The notes under the pieces were generated by a model. That model was not told the origin of the DNA, did no database searches, and worked only from the letters and a program-made list of their open reading frames with translations. Shown one piece after another: positions 10,130 through 18,814 of a stretch of 20,108 nt of DNA. Numbering within the stretch: position 1 is the first letter of the stretch; each line of letters begins with the position of its first letter. The position numbers were made by a program, and so were the translations under genes. Source of the stretch: an uncultured Chloroflexota bacterium. GTDB taxonomy: Bacteria; Chloroflexota; Anaerolineae; Caldilineales; Caldilineaceae. Where the stretch lies: NCBI GenBank assembly GCA_903858085.1, contig CAIOHJ010000194.1, positions 1 through 20,108 on the forward strand, in the 5' to 3' direction.

Positions 10130-10927
10130 TCAAGTCAACTTCGAATGCCCTTCCAGCATGCCAGAGCCCAGATAGGCTTCGATCACAAGCGGGTCGCTGC
10201 GCACCGCAGCGGGCTGGCCCTCGGCGATCTTTTTGCCGTAATCCAACACCGTCACCTGGTCAGAGATCGACATGACCACCTTCATATCGTGTTCGATCAA
10301 CAGAATCGTCATCTCCAGTTCATCGCGCAGCCGACGAATCAAGCGCAGCATGCCGTCGGTCTCGCGCGGGTTCATGCCAGCCGCTGGCTCGTCGAGCAAG
10401 AGCATGCGCGGGCTGCTCCCCAAGGCACGTGCAACTTCCAATAAACGCTGGTCGCCGTAGGGCAGGTTCCTGGCCGTCAGATCCCCCTTGCCCGACAACC
10501 CAACAAAGGCCAACAGCTCCCGCGCTCGTCGCTCAGCCTGCTCCTCCTCACGACGGGTAAAGGGCGTTTGAAAAATAGCCCCCAAAGGGGTTGAACGCAG
10601 CCGTACATGCTGGCCCACCAAGATATTCTCAAGAACCGTCATGCTCCCAAAGAGGCGGATGTTCTGATAGGTGCGCGCCATTCCAGCAGCCACAATTTGA
10701 TCCGGACGCAGCCCAATCATGGGCTGTCCGTTGAAACGAATCTCCCCCTCCTCAGGGCGGTACAGCCCGGTCAGACAGTTAAAAAACGTGGTCTTGCCAG
10801 CGCCGTTCGGACCAATCAGGCTGGCCACCGTTCGCTCCCCCACCGACAGATCGACCGCGCTGACCGCGACCAGCCCACCAAACACCTTTGTGACCCGGCG
10901 TGCCTCCAACAAAGCCATCCAACTCAT
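10130..10927 (-). CDS. livG: Branched-chain amino acid ABC transporter ATP-binding protein LivG
   Basis: Second ATPase of the liv importer, 265 residues, forming the nucleotide-binding heterodimer with LivF at the cytoplasmic face. Walker A GPNGAGKTT is at 39-47. The family-specific signature LPYGDQRLLEVARAL is at 155-169 (the usual SGG is replaced by PYG, as is normal in LivG). Walker B MLLLDEPAAG begins at 175 and the H-loop His is at 213 (LIEHDM). The segment ARTYQNIRLFGSMTVLENI is also typical. The ATG overlaps the livM stop as ATGA, indicating translational coupling. An alternative start is Met4. Confidence 0.95.
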   Translation of the reverse strand: MSWMALLEARRVTKVFGGLVAVSAVDLSVGERTVASLIGPNGAGKTTFFNCLTGLYRPEEGEIRFNGQPMIGLRPDQIVAAGMARTYQNIRLFGSMTVLENILVGQHVRLRSTPLGAIFQTPFTRREEEQAERRARELLAFVGLSGKGDLTARNLPYGDQRLLEVARALGSSPRMLLLDEPAAGMNPRETDGMLRLIRRLRDELEMTILLIEHDMKVVMSISDQVTVLDYGKKIAEGQPAAVRSDPLVIEAYLGSGMLEGHSKLT

Positions 10928-12663
10928 CTCTCTTTCTGTGCCAGAGGGCTCCCACCGGCGTTGTCCGGCAAAGTTTCCAGCACGGAAGGCTGGTCAGCCC
11001 GGCTGCCACCCTGCTCCTGCAGTTCACGCCCTCGACGCAGCGACGGAAGTATCCCTTGAGGACGGACGATCATCATGATGACCAACAAGGCGGCGAAGGT
11101 GACGATCCGGTATTCGTCTACCCCACGCAGCACCTCGGGCAACCCCTTCAGCGCCAGAGCCCCCAGCACGACCCCTGGAATGCTGCCCATTCCACCGACG
11201 ATCACCAACGAAAGGGCGTCGATCGAAACAAACAGCGAAAAATTTTCTGGAAAAATGTTCGTCTGCCGCGCAGCATAGAGCTGCCCCGCCAACCCAGCAA
11301 ACAAGGCCCCGATCGCAAAGGCCATCAGCTTGGTGTAGACCAGATGGATCCCGGTCGCCTGTGCCACATCCTCGTCCTCCCGCATGGCCACCCAGGCACG
11401 CCCCAGCCGCGAGCCGTCCAGACGATTGGCCACCAGCGCAATCAACGCCGCACCAGCCAGCGCCAGCAAAAAAATGTCGCGCGGGTTGCCCAGGCTGTAC
11501 CCCCCTACCGTCGGCGGAGCAATGTTGAGCAGGCCGCGCGGCCCATTGGTCAGTTCGGCCAGATTGAGCATAAACAGACGGATGATCTCGCCAAAGCCCA
11601 GCGTCACGATCGCCAGGTAGTCGCCCCGCAATCGCAATACCGGGATGCCCAGCAGCAGCCCCCCCAGCCCAGCCGCCACCATCGTCAGCGGCAGGGCCAG
11701 CCAAAAGCTGACCAACGGGCCGCTGACCGGAAGCCCCCAGCCCTGCAGCTGTGCAATCAGCCAGGGGGACGAGAAGGGAGCGGCCAGAAACGCATAGACA
11801 TACGCGCCGATCGCAAAAAAAGCGACATACCCCAGATCGAGCAGACCTGCAAAGCCCACCACAATGTTGAGCCCCAATCCCATCATGACAAAGATGAACA
11901 CAATCCCCATCACAGAATTTTGGAATTGATCCAACAGGAAGGGCAGCCCCACCAGCGCTGCCGCCAGCAGCGCCCAAAGCACCCGCCGCGCCCCCCCTGG
12001 CCGCACCGCCCGTGCCGCAAAAATTCCGCTCCCCACCGCCAGCATCGCCAACAACAGACGGATCGTTCCCTGGTTGTTCCCGCCAAAGGTCACAGCGGGG
12101 CTGCCCAGCCCGATCACCGCTGCCAGCAGCACAAAAGGCAGGAGCAGCGGAAGCCAACGCAGCGCCGCCAGAGGGGGCAGTTCCCGCCGACGCAGCCAGC
12201 GTTCCCCGGCGACCAGCAGGGCTGCAGCAACCCCAGCCAGCCCCAGCAGCCCCACTTGACGCAGCCAGCCCACAGGGGAAAGCTCGCCGGAGAGCAGCGC
12301 CCCCGGCATCACCGCATACAGGGCGGCCAGGTTCTGCGGCACGATCTTGTCAAAAACCAGCTGGACTCGAACCCCGTTCGCCAATAGCCCCGCAAAAAAC
12401 GCCGTCAACACAGCGTAAAAGCCCCCTGCCAACAGGCCAGCCCAGAGGGCTGTCCCCCCCAAAGAGCCGTAGATCCCACCCAACTGCGGGTTTCTGCGCA
12501 ACACCAGCCAGAAAAAAATTGCAGCGACCCCAGCCAACACCGGCATGGCCAGGTCAGCCAGACGACCAGGCAGCCCGATCAAGGTCAGGTAGGTCAGGAG
12601 AACGAAGGCAAGAGCACCAGTCCGCAGCCCGTGCCGTGCAGCAAGCATCCCCATTCTGTTCAT
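10924..12663 (-). CDS. livM: Branched-chain amino acid ABC transporter permease LivM with long N-terminal membrane extension
   Basis: Integral-membrane permease of the liv importer, paired with LivH. The conserved LivM core occupies about residues 245-545: MGLGLNIVVGFAGLLDLGYV, LRLRGDYLAIVTLGFGEI, the ATPase-docking EAA-type loop GRAWVAMREDEDVAQATGI, and GGMGSIPGVVLGA near the end. At 579 residues it is much longer than the E. coli protein (about 425). The extra N-terminal ~240 residues are hydrophobic, with about seven likely membrane helices (near 15-34, 38-56, 66-95, 134-152, 168-188, 200-218, 226-244), and I do not recognise them as a separate domain. The C-terminal ~35 residues are a polar cytoplasmic tail. 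It is linked to livH upstream and livG downstream by ATGA overlaps. Confidence 0.94.
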   Translation of the reverse strand: MNRMGMLAARHGLRTGALAFVLLTYLTLIGLPGRLADLAMPVLAGVAAIFFWLVLRRNPQLGGIYGSLGGTALWAGLLAGGFYAVLTAFFAGLLANGVRVQLVFDKIVPQNLAALYAVMPGALLSGELSPVGWLRQVGLLGLAGVAAALLVAGERWLRRRELPPLAALRWLPLLLPFVLLAAVIGLGSPAVTFGGNNQGTIRLLLAMLAVGSGIFAARAVRPGGARRVLWALLAAALVGLPFLLDQFQNSVMGIVFIFVMMGLGLNIVVGFAGLLDLGYVAFFAIGAYVYAFLAAPFSSPWLIAQLQGWGLPVSGPLVSFWLALPLTMVAAGLGGLLLGIPVLRLRGDYLAIVTLGFGEIIRLFMLNLAELTNGPRGLLNIAPPTVGGYSLGNPRDIFLLALAGAALIALVANRLDGSRLGRAWVAMREDEDVAQATGIHLVYTKLMAFAIGALFAGLAGQLYAARQTNIFPENFSLFVSIDALSLVIVGGMGSIPGVVLGALALKGLPEVLRGVDEYRIVTFAALLVIMMIVRPQGILPSLRRGRELQEQGGSRADQPSVLETLPDNAGGSPLAQKER

Positions 12664-13733
12664 GCCTTCTTCTCGCTCAGCACTTCACCCAGCAGGCCAG
12701 AGGGACGGAAGATCAAAATCAACACGAGCACCGAAAAAGCAATGATATCTTTGTATTCGGTCGGAATGCCCAACGCGCTGGGGCCCAACGCTTCAATCAA
12801 CCCCAACAGCAAAGCCCCCACCATTGCGCCCGGAATGTTGCCGATCCCGCCCAGCACCGCCGCAGTGAACGCTTTGAGGCCCGGAATAAAGCCGCTGTTG
12901 AATTTGACCACCGTGTTGTGAAAGCCCAGCAACACCCCACCTGCACCGGCCAGGGCAGACCCCAAAATAAATGTAAACACAATCACCTGGTCAACATTGA
13001 TCCCCATCAACGCCGCAGTGCTTTTGTCCTCGGCCACCGCCCGCATCGCCCGCCCCAGCTTGCTCCTCTGCACAATCAGATAGAGCGCCAGCATCAGCAG
13101 CAGCGACACGATGAAAATGATGATGCCCGTGTACGGCACAAAGATGTCGCCCGCTCGAAAGCCCCCCTCGATCAGCGCTGGTCTGGTGTAGGCCCGCGGG
13201 GTCACCCCAAAAATCAGCAGCACCGAGTATTGCAAAAAGAGAGAGGCACCGATCGCGCTGATCAGCGGCACCAGACGGGGCGCACCCCGCAGCGGCCGGT
13301 AGGCCACCCGCTCCAGTGTGATCCCCGCCAGTACCGACCCCAGCATGCCAGCCACCACCGTCAACACCAGCGCCAGCACCACCCACAGGGCCGATCCATC
13401 CAGCCACCCCACCCCGATCCAGAGCTGCAAGGCAAAAAAACCGGTAAACCCGCCGATCATCATCACATCGCCGTGTGCAAAGTTGATCATCAGCAAAATA
13501 CCGTAGACCAGCGTATAGCCCAGCGCGATCAAGGCGTAGACGCCGCCAAGCACCAGACCGTTGAGCGTCTGTGAAATCCAAAAACTGGCTGGGTACCCCT
13601 CGGCCAGCCCAACCACAGCCACCCGCCAGGCCAGCAGCAGCAGCAGCACAACACCCAACAGCCGCACCCACCAACGTACCGCAGAAGCCTGCCGTAGACG
13701 CACAAGAGTCGGAAAAGAAGGGGTTTTCACCAT
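12660..13733 (-). CDS. livH: Branched-chain amino acid ABC transporter permease LivH
   Basis: Integral-membrane permease of the liv importer, 357 residues from this start. Recognised by LNGLVLGGVYALIALGYTLV followed by GILLMINFAHGDVMMIGGF, the EAA-type ATPase contact GRAMRAVAEDKSTAALMGI, the GGIGNIPGAMVGALLLG segment and the ending FRPSGLLGE. The start is uncertain. An in-frame ATG at 13799 would put 22 untypical residues in front and start inside a stem-loop. ATG 13733 (MVKTPSFP) and the adjacent GTG at 13730 have AGGG just upstream, and I chose 13733. The first ~50 residues (basic stretch plus one extra hydrophobic helix) precede the usual family start. Its TGA overlaps the livM ATG. It lies 159 bases after livJ, the only sizeable gap in the liv cluster. 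Confidence 0.94.
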   Translation of the reverse strand: MVKTPSFPTLVRLRQASAVRWWVRLLGVVLLLLLAWRVAVVGLAEGYPASFWISQTLNGLVLGGVYALIALGYTLVYGILLMINFAHGDVMMIGGFTGFFALQLWIGVGWLDGSALWVVLALVLTVVAGMLGSVLAGITLERVAYRPLRGAPRLVPLISAIGASLFLQYSVLLIFGVTPRAYTRPALIEGGFRAGDIFVPYTGIIIFIVSLLLMLALYLIVQRSKLGRAMRAVAEDKSTAALMGINVDQVIVFTFILGSALAGAGGVLLGFHNTVVKFNSGFIPGLKAFTAAVLGGIGNIPGAMVGALLLGLIEALGPSALGIPTEYKDIIAFSVLVLILIFRPSGLLGEVLSEKKA

Positions 13734-13789
13734 CACCCTGATTTCACAATAGATCCGGACCGCTTTCAGTGGTTGTAGGGCCATACCGG

Positions 13790-13856
13790 CGAACTGCACA
13801 GACTCCCTCCAGCAGACCTGGGCACCAGGTCCCCAAGCGAGCGTTTGTGCAGTTCG
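13790..13856 (-). repeat. Nested double stem-loop between livJ and livH
   Basis: Outer arms CGAACTGCACA (13790-13800) and TGTGCAGTTCG (13846-13856) are perfect 11-bp inverted repeats. Inside them, GACCTGG (13815-13821) and CCAGGTC (13825-13831) form a second perfect 7-bp hairpin with a 3-base loop. No T-run follows on the transcript strand, so it is not a standard intrinsic terminator. Its place right after the binding-protein gene and before the permease genes suggests a 3'-end stabiliser or partial terminator that keeps livJ message in excess. This role is inferred from position and structure only. Confidence 0.6.
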
Positions 13857-13892
13857 TCGGCCAGCTCCTCCAAAGTGCCAGCCAGCCGCTGG

Positions 13893-15149
13893 CTACATCC
13901 CAAACCCAGCTACCTGCTTGAACGCACCATTCTCCACCGTGAAGATCTGGACACCGCCAGCGCCACACTCCCCCAACTCGTCGCAGGTGAGTGTGCCCGT
14001 GATCCCCGCCAACCCTGCGGTCGACCGGATCGCAGCAATCAACGCTTCACGGTCGATCACCAGGTTGCCGCTGTCGTCGGGCTGCGCGACCCGGCGAATG
14101 GCGTCGGCAATCAGCTGGATTGAATCATAGGACTGCCCATGGAACGGCCCCAGCTGGCTGGGCTCCACACCAAACTTGGCAACGTACGCCTCCGTAAAAG
14201 CCGCCAGTTTTTCAGCCTGCGCATCGCCTGCCACAAAAGACATGTAGGTGCCTTCTGCCGCTGCACCTGCTGCCTGCAGGTACTGTTGGGTGTAGGCGCC
14301 ATCGTCGCTCATGAACCTGGCATTTTCCAACCCTGCGGTCTCCTTCATCTGTTGGGCGATCAACGCAGCTTCGGTCGAATACCCACCAAAGAAGATCAAC
14401 TCCGGCTGGCCCGCTCCAATTTTGGCCAGCGCAGCCCGAAAGTCCGTGTCGCCGACCTGGACCCCTTCAAAGGCCGTAGCTTCTCCCCCCAACGCAACCA
14501 TGGCGTTCTGGAAGATTTCTGCCAGCCCTTTTCCATAGTCTGAATTGTCGTGCATCACCGCCACTTTGCGCAGGCCCAGCTGGTTGAAGACAAAGTCGGC
14601 GTCCACCTGTCCTTGCAGCGCATCGCTCAACGCCACACGGTTGCAGACATCACACTCTGCATCCACAACATCCGGGTTGGTGGCGCTGGGCGACACAAAC
14701 GGGATGCGAGCGCGCTGCAGAATCGGCTTGAGGCCGAAGGTTTCTCCGGAGCAGGTGCCGCCACTGACAGCCACGATGGTCGAGTCTGCCGCAAATTTGT
14801 TGCCGACCACTGTGCCCTGGTCGCCCGAACAGGCCCCATCTTCGGCGACCAGCTCAAACAAAAATCCGTCGATGCCCCCAGCCGCATTGAGTTCATCCAC
14901 GGCAATCTCAGCAGCCTGCCGAATGTCTTTGCCTGGATCCGGGATCGGGCCCGTCAAGGCAAACGAACCGCCGATACGGATGGTCTGGCCTGGAGCAATG
15001 ACGACCTGCGCAGAGGCTGCCTCTTCCGCAGCCGGCGCGGCCTCTTCTGCAGCCGGCGCAACCTCCGCAGCTGTCTGCGGAGCAGGGGCTGGGGCTGCAC
15101 ACCCTGCCAGCAGCAAAAACAACCCTGCAATCTGCCATTTTTGTCGCAT
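13893..15149 (-). CDS. livJ: Branched-chain amino acid ABC transporter substrate-binding lipoprotein LivJ-like
   Basis: Extracytoplasmic receptor that captures the amino acid or amide and hands it to LivH-LivM. 418 residues. A lipoprotein signal ends in LLAGC with the lipidated Cys17. A low-complexity linker of Ala/Pro/Glu repeats (about 18-47, APAAEEA twice) tethers the domain away from the membrane. The type I periplasmic-binding fold follows: IRIGGSFALTGPIPDPGKDI, then EIAVDELNAAGGIDG, then FVSPSATNPD and VAVMHDNSDYGKGLAE. Four clustered cysteines (near 108, 132, 164 and 167), plus CDELGEC near the C-terminus, may form disulfides. AAGGA lies about nine bases before the ATG. A perfect TATAAT sits about 75 bases upstream. 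It is the first gene of the minus-strand run. Ligand specificity cannot be read from sequence. Confidence 0.94.
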   Translation of the reverse strand: MRQKWQIAGLFLLLAGCAAPAPAPQTAAEVAPAAEEAAPAAEEAASAQVVIAPGQTIRIGGSFALTGPIPDPGKDIRQAAEIAVDELNAAGGIDGFLFELVAEDGACSGDQGTVVGNKFAADSTIVAVSGGTCSGETFGLKPILQRARIPFVSPSATNPDVVDAECDVCNRVALSDALQGQVDADFVFNQLGLRKVAVMHDNSDYGKGLAEIFQNAMVALGGEATAFEGVQVGDTDFRAALAKIGAGQPELIFFGGYSTEAALIAQQMKETAGLENARFMSDDGAYTQQYLQAAGAAAEGTYMSFVAGDAQAEKLAAFTEAYVAKFGVEPSQLGPFHGQSYDSIQLIADAIRRVAQPDDSGNLVIDREALIAAIRSTAGLAGITGTLTCDELGECGAGGVQIFTVENGAFKQVAGFGM

Positions 15150-15225
15150 GTTTCATTTTCCTTCTGTTTGATAAGAATGACCGGGCCATACACGTGAAGT
15201 TCAGAGATTGACTCGTTGCAATTGC

Positions 15226-15256
15226 ATTATAGTCATAACCAGCCTGTGTTGTCCAA
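15226..15256 (-). promoter_or_regulatory. Putative promoter of livJ and the liv operon
   Basis: On the minus strand a perfect -10 TATAAT lies at 15231-15226. A weaker -35-like TTGGAC lies at 15256-15251, with a 19-base spacer that is slightly long. Transcription would begin near 15219, leaving a leader of about 70 bases before livJ in which I see no riboswitch-like structure. Confidence 0.5.
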
Positions 15257-15291
15257 TCGCTCCACACAGACGGTTTCCCCTCTTTGTACCT

Positions 15292-15304
15292 CACGGTGAC
15301 CGTG
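15292..15304. promoter_or_regulatory. Perfect inverted repeat, candidate operator in the divergent promoter region
   Basis: CACGGT and ACCGTG flank a single G: a perfect 6+1+6 palindrome. It sits 11 bases before the -35 of the L,D-transpeptidase promoter and about 35 bases behind the livJ -35-like box, where a shared regulator could act on both. No binding protein is encoded in the window, so the role is inference. Confidence 0.35.
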
Positions 15305-15315
15305 CCATGGGGCGG

Positions 15316-15344
15316 TTGTCGTTTGGCCGACCTTCTTGTATACT
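15316..15344 (+). promoter_or_regulatory. Putative promoter of the L,D-transpeptidase-gpr pair
   Basis: TTGTCG (15316-15321) and TATACT (15339-15344) are separated by exactly 17 bases, matching sigma-70-type spacing with 5/6 agreement at the -10. The predicted start near 15351 leaves a leader of about 20 bases, just enough for the GAGG ribosome site before ATG 15372. Confidence 0.55.
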
Positions 15345-15371
15345 GGGTACACTTTCATACAGCGAGGCACT

Positions 15372-16523
15372 ATGCACCGTAACCGATTGTTGCTCCAGTT
15401 GAAAACAACAGTTGTCCTTCTGGCCCTGGTTGGCCTCTTTTTTGTGACAGCACAGGGTGCGCTGGCACAAAGCACCGGCACACACCGGGTCTCTGCCGGC
15501 GAGACCCTCGCCACCATCGCCCTACGCTACCAGACCGACCTCCCCACGCTGCTGCAGCTCAACACCCTGGCCAACCCCAGCCTGATTCGGGTCGGCCAGA
15601 TGCTGATCGTCCCGACCGCCATCGCTGGCAGCGGACGTGCACGCGAGTTCGTTCCTCTTCTCCCCCAGACCCCCCAACCGACCCGCCTCTATGTCGCCCG
15701 CGCCGGCGATACGCTCGCCCAAATCGCCACCCGCTTCCACACCACCCCGGCACATCTTGTCGAACTCAACCGCCGCGCCCCAACGGCTCGGCTGCAGGCT
15801 GGGGAGCCCCTGCGCGTGCCTGCAGCAGTCACCTCTTCCCCTCCTGCCAATACGACCCTGCACAACAGCCTCCCCGTGCCCGGCCAGTACTATGTTCATG
15901 TCGTCCAGGAAGACGAAACCCTGGCCACCATCGCCGACCGCTATGCGACCTCACAACGCCGCACGCGCGAGCTCAACCGTCTCGCCGATGACCGACCGCT
16001 CCGCCCCGGCCAACGTCTTGTCGTCCCCCCCCTCTCCTACGCCGAACTGTACGCGACGGCCGCCATGGGGGAGAACGGCGTTCCCGAATATCCCGCGATC
16101 CCGACCCCAGAAAAATGGATCTCCGTCGACCTCGACCACCAACGTCTGTATGCCTGGCAGGGCAATCGCCTGCTGAAACGGTTCGCAATTTCGTCAGGGA
16201 AATCTGCCACACCCACCGTGACCGGCGTTTTTCGCATCTGGGCCAAGATCGCCGCCCAGACCATGCAAGGGGGCAGCCGAGCCGCCGGAGATTACTACTC
16301 CCTCCCCAACGTGCAGTGGGTGCAGTACTTCTACCGTGACTACGCGCTGCACGGTGCCTACTGGCACAATCGTTTTGGAATCCCAACCAGCCATGGTTGT
16401 ATCAACTTGCGCAACAGCGACGCCCAATGGCTCTACGAGTGGGCCTCCCCCTCTGTCCTCGGAACAGGCTGGCATCTCACAGACAGCACCGAACCAGCCA
16501 CACTGGTCATTGTCCATCGCTGA
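15372..16523 (+). CDS. Secreted L,D-transpeptidase (YkuD type) with three LysM domains
   Basis: Cell-wall enzyme that would form 3-3 cross-links, or attach a protein, in peptidoglycan through an active-site cysteine. 383 residues. The signal peptide (positive MHRNR, hydrophobic core, cleavage near ALA-QS at about 33) exports it. Three LysM modules for glycan binding are at about 37-82, 105-151 and 173-220, separated by Pro/Thr-rich linkers. The YkuD catalytic domain covers about 247-382, with His327 (LHGAYWHNRFG) and the signature SHGCINL holding His341 and Cys343. ATG 15372 is chosen because GAGG lies five bases upstream and the signal peptide starts here. An in-frame TTG at 15336 overlaps the -10 box and is rejected. 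It is divergent from livJ and is followed by gpr after 48 bases. Confidence 0.93.
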   Translation: MHRNRLLLQLKTTVVLLALVGLFFVTAQGALAQSTGTHRVSAGETLATIALRYQTDLPTLLQLNTLANPSLIRVGQMLIVPTAIAGSGRAREFVPLLPQTPQPTRLYVARAGDTLAQIATRFHTTPAHLVELNRRAPTARLQAGEPLRVPAAVTSSPPANTTLHNSLPVPGQYYVHVVQEDETLATIADRYATSQRRTRELNRLADDRPLRPGQRLVVPPLSYAELYATAAMGENGVPEYPAIPTPEKWISVDLDHQRLYAWQGNRLLKRFAISSGKSATPTVTGVFRIWAKIAAQTMQGGSRAAGDYYSLPNVQWVQYFYRDYALHGAYWHNRFGIPTSHGCINLRNSDAQWLYEWASPSVLGTGWHLTDSTEPATLVIVHR

Positions 16524-16571
16524 ACAGCCCTTTTTCTCCAAGACCCGACAAACATCGAAAGGATGAACACA

Positions 16572-17588
<1,017 letters not shown>

Positions 17589-17597
17589 CAGCGCCCC

Positions 17598-17644
17598 CCA
17601 GGTCGGTGCAAAGGGGCCCCTTTGCACCGACCTGGCCTGTTTTT
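17598..17644 (+). terminator. Intrinsic terminator after gpr
   Basis: Perfect 19-bp arms, CCAGGTCGGTGCAAAGGGG (17598-17616) and its reverse complement (17617-17635), meet with no unpaired spacer. CCTG and then five Ts (17640-17644) follow. It starts nine bases after the gpr stop. The minus strand has no T-run beyond the stem, so for prfB it would be at most a weak stop or 3'-end stabiliser. Confidence 0.85.
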
Positions 17645-17669
17645 GTGGGCCGGCAGCCCTCCTGGCCGT

Positions 17670-18768
17670 TCAGTCCCGGTCTTGCAAATTGCTCTTCAGC
17701 CAGGCCTCAATAAACAGATCGATCTCCCCATCCAACACAGCGGTCGTGTTGCCCGTCTCCACGTCGGTGCGCAGATCCTTGACCATCTGATAAGGGTGCA
17801 GCACATAGCTCCGAATCTGGCTGCCAAAGTTTGCATCGTCGATCTTGCCCTTGAGGCGCGCCCGCTCGGCAGCCCGCTTCTCTTCCGCAATTTCGTAAAG
17901 ACGCCCCCGCAGCACCCGCATGGCCATCTCACGGTTCTGCGTCTGGCTGCGCTCGTTCTGTGAGGTCACAATCAGCCCCGTCGGCAGATGACGAATCCGC
18001 ACTGCCGTCTGGTTTTTCTGCACATTCTGCCCCCCGGCACCGCTGCTGAGAAAAACCTCCACTTCGATCTCTTTGGGGTCAATCTGGATCTCAAGGTTTT
18101 CCTCCAGCGCCGGCATGACCTCCACCTTGGCAAAACTGGTGTGCCGACGGTTGGCAGAGTCAAATGGGCTGAGCCGAACCAGACGATGCACCCCCTTCTC
18201 GGCTTTGAGCAAACCATAGGCGTTGACACCGCTGATTTCAACGGTCACACTCTTGATTCCAGCCCCTTCGCCTTCGGTCTCGTCTGTGATAAAGGTCTTG
18301 AATTTCTGACGCTCAGCCCAGCGCAGGTACATCCGCAGCAACATCTGGGCCCAATCCTGCGCCTCAGTCCCCCCTGCCCCTGCATGGATGCTCAGGATTG
18401 CAGCAGCGCCGTCGTGCGGGCCACTCATGGCCAGCTCAAACTCGCGACGATCGAGCTCCGCAGCCAAGACCCCAGCCTCCTCGGCCAGCTCCTCTAACAG
18501 CACACGGTCTTCTTCAGCCATGCCGTACAGCTCAAGCGCCTCCTGGCAACGCCGCCCGAGGGTGTCCCACACCTCAATTTTGTCGCGCAACAGGCTGGCT
18601 TCTTGCATGACCTTCTGCGCACGCTGGGGATCCTCCCAAAAATCTGCCTGCTGCACCTGCTGGTCCAGCTCGGCCAGACGCACCCTTTTGCCAGGGATGT
18701 CAAAGACGCCCCCGGATCGCATCCACCCGCTCGATGTTCTGATTCAACCGGCTCTCCAGTTCACTCAT
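17670..18768 (-). CDS. prfB: Peptide chain release factor 2, with programmed +1 frameshift
   Basis: RF2 recognises UGA and UAA stop codons on the ribosome and triggers peptide release. Translation starts at ATG 18768 (MSELESRLNQ), runs 22 codons to an in-frame TGA (18702-18700), and must slip +1 at CTT to continue with GAC (18701). The product is then 365 residues, the same as E. coli RF2. The stop-recognition SPF is at 200-202 (RLSPFDSANRRHTSF), the catalytic GGQ at 245-247 (SGAGGQNVQKN), and the acidic helical N-terminal domain lies before them. A reading that begins at ATG 18722 in the second frame (MRSGGVFDIPG) is an artefact that omits the true N-terminus. It follows ftsY by 46 bases; the ribosome site is a weak purine-rich AGAGAGAG. 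Confidence 0.96.
18699..18714 (-). promoter_or_regulatory. RF2 autoregulatory +1 ribosomal frameshift site
   Basis: Minus strand reads CGGGGGCGTCTTTGAC: a Shine-Dalgarno-like GGGGG, three spacer bases, then CTT TGA C. It matches the E. coli site (AGGGGG, TAT, CTT TGA C) in arrangement and in the slippery and stop codons. Low RF2 makes the ribosome pause at TGA and shift +1, so RF2 controls its own synthesis. Confidence 0.96.
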
Positions 18769-18814
18769 CGTTCTCTCTCTTTCTGGCCCCTGCAGCCTCG
18801 TCCATCCCCCAGCG

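Noticed and set aside
10900..13574. Long plus-strand open frames (495 and 520 codons) opposite livM and livH
   Set aside because: They are Gln/Pro/His/Arg-rich, overlap each other, and lie opposite highly conserved permease genes; no ribosome sites.
13744..13968. 74-codon minus-strand frame spanning the livJ end and the stem-loop
   Set aside because: It overlaps the end of livJ in another frame and reads through the inverted repeats; no coding signs.
15336..15371. TTG start at 15336 for the L,D-transpeptidase
   Set aside because: It overlaps the -10 box and would put a polar extension before the signal peptide; ATG 15372 has a proper ribosome site.
18702..18722. ATG 18722 as the prfB start
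   Set aside because: It is out of frame with the conserved N-terminal peptide and ignores the frameshift signal; the ATG lies inside the first-frame peptide.
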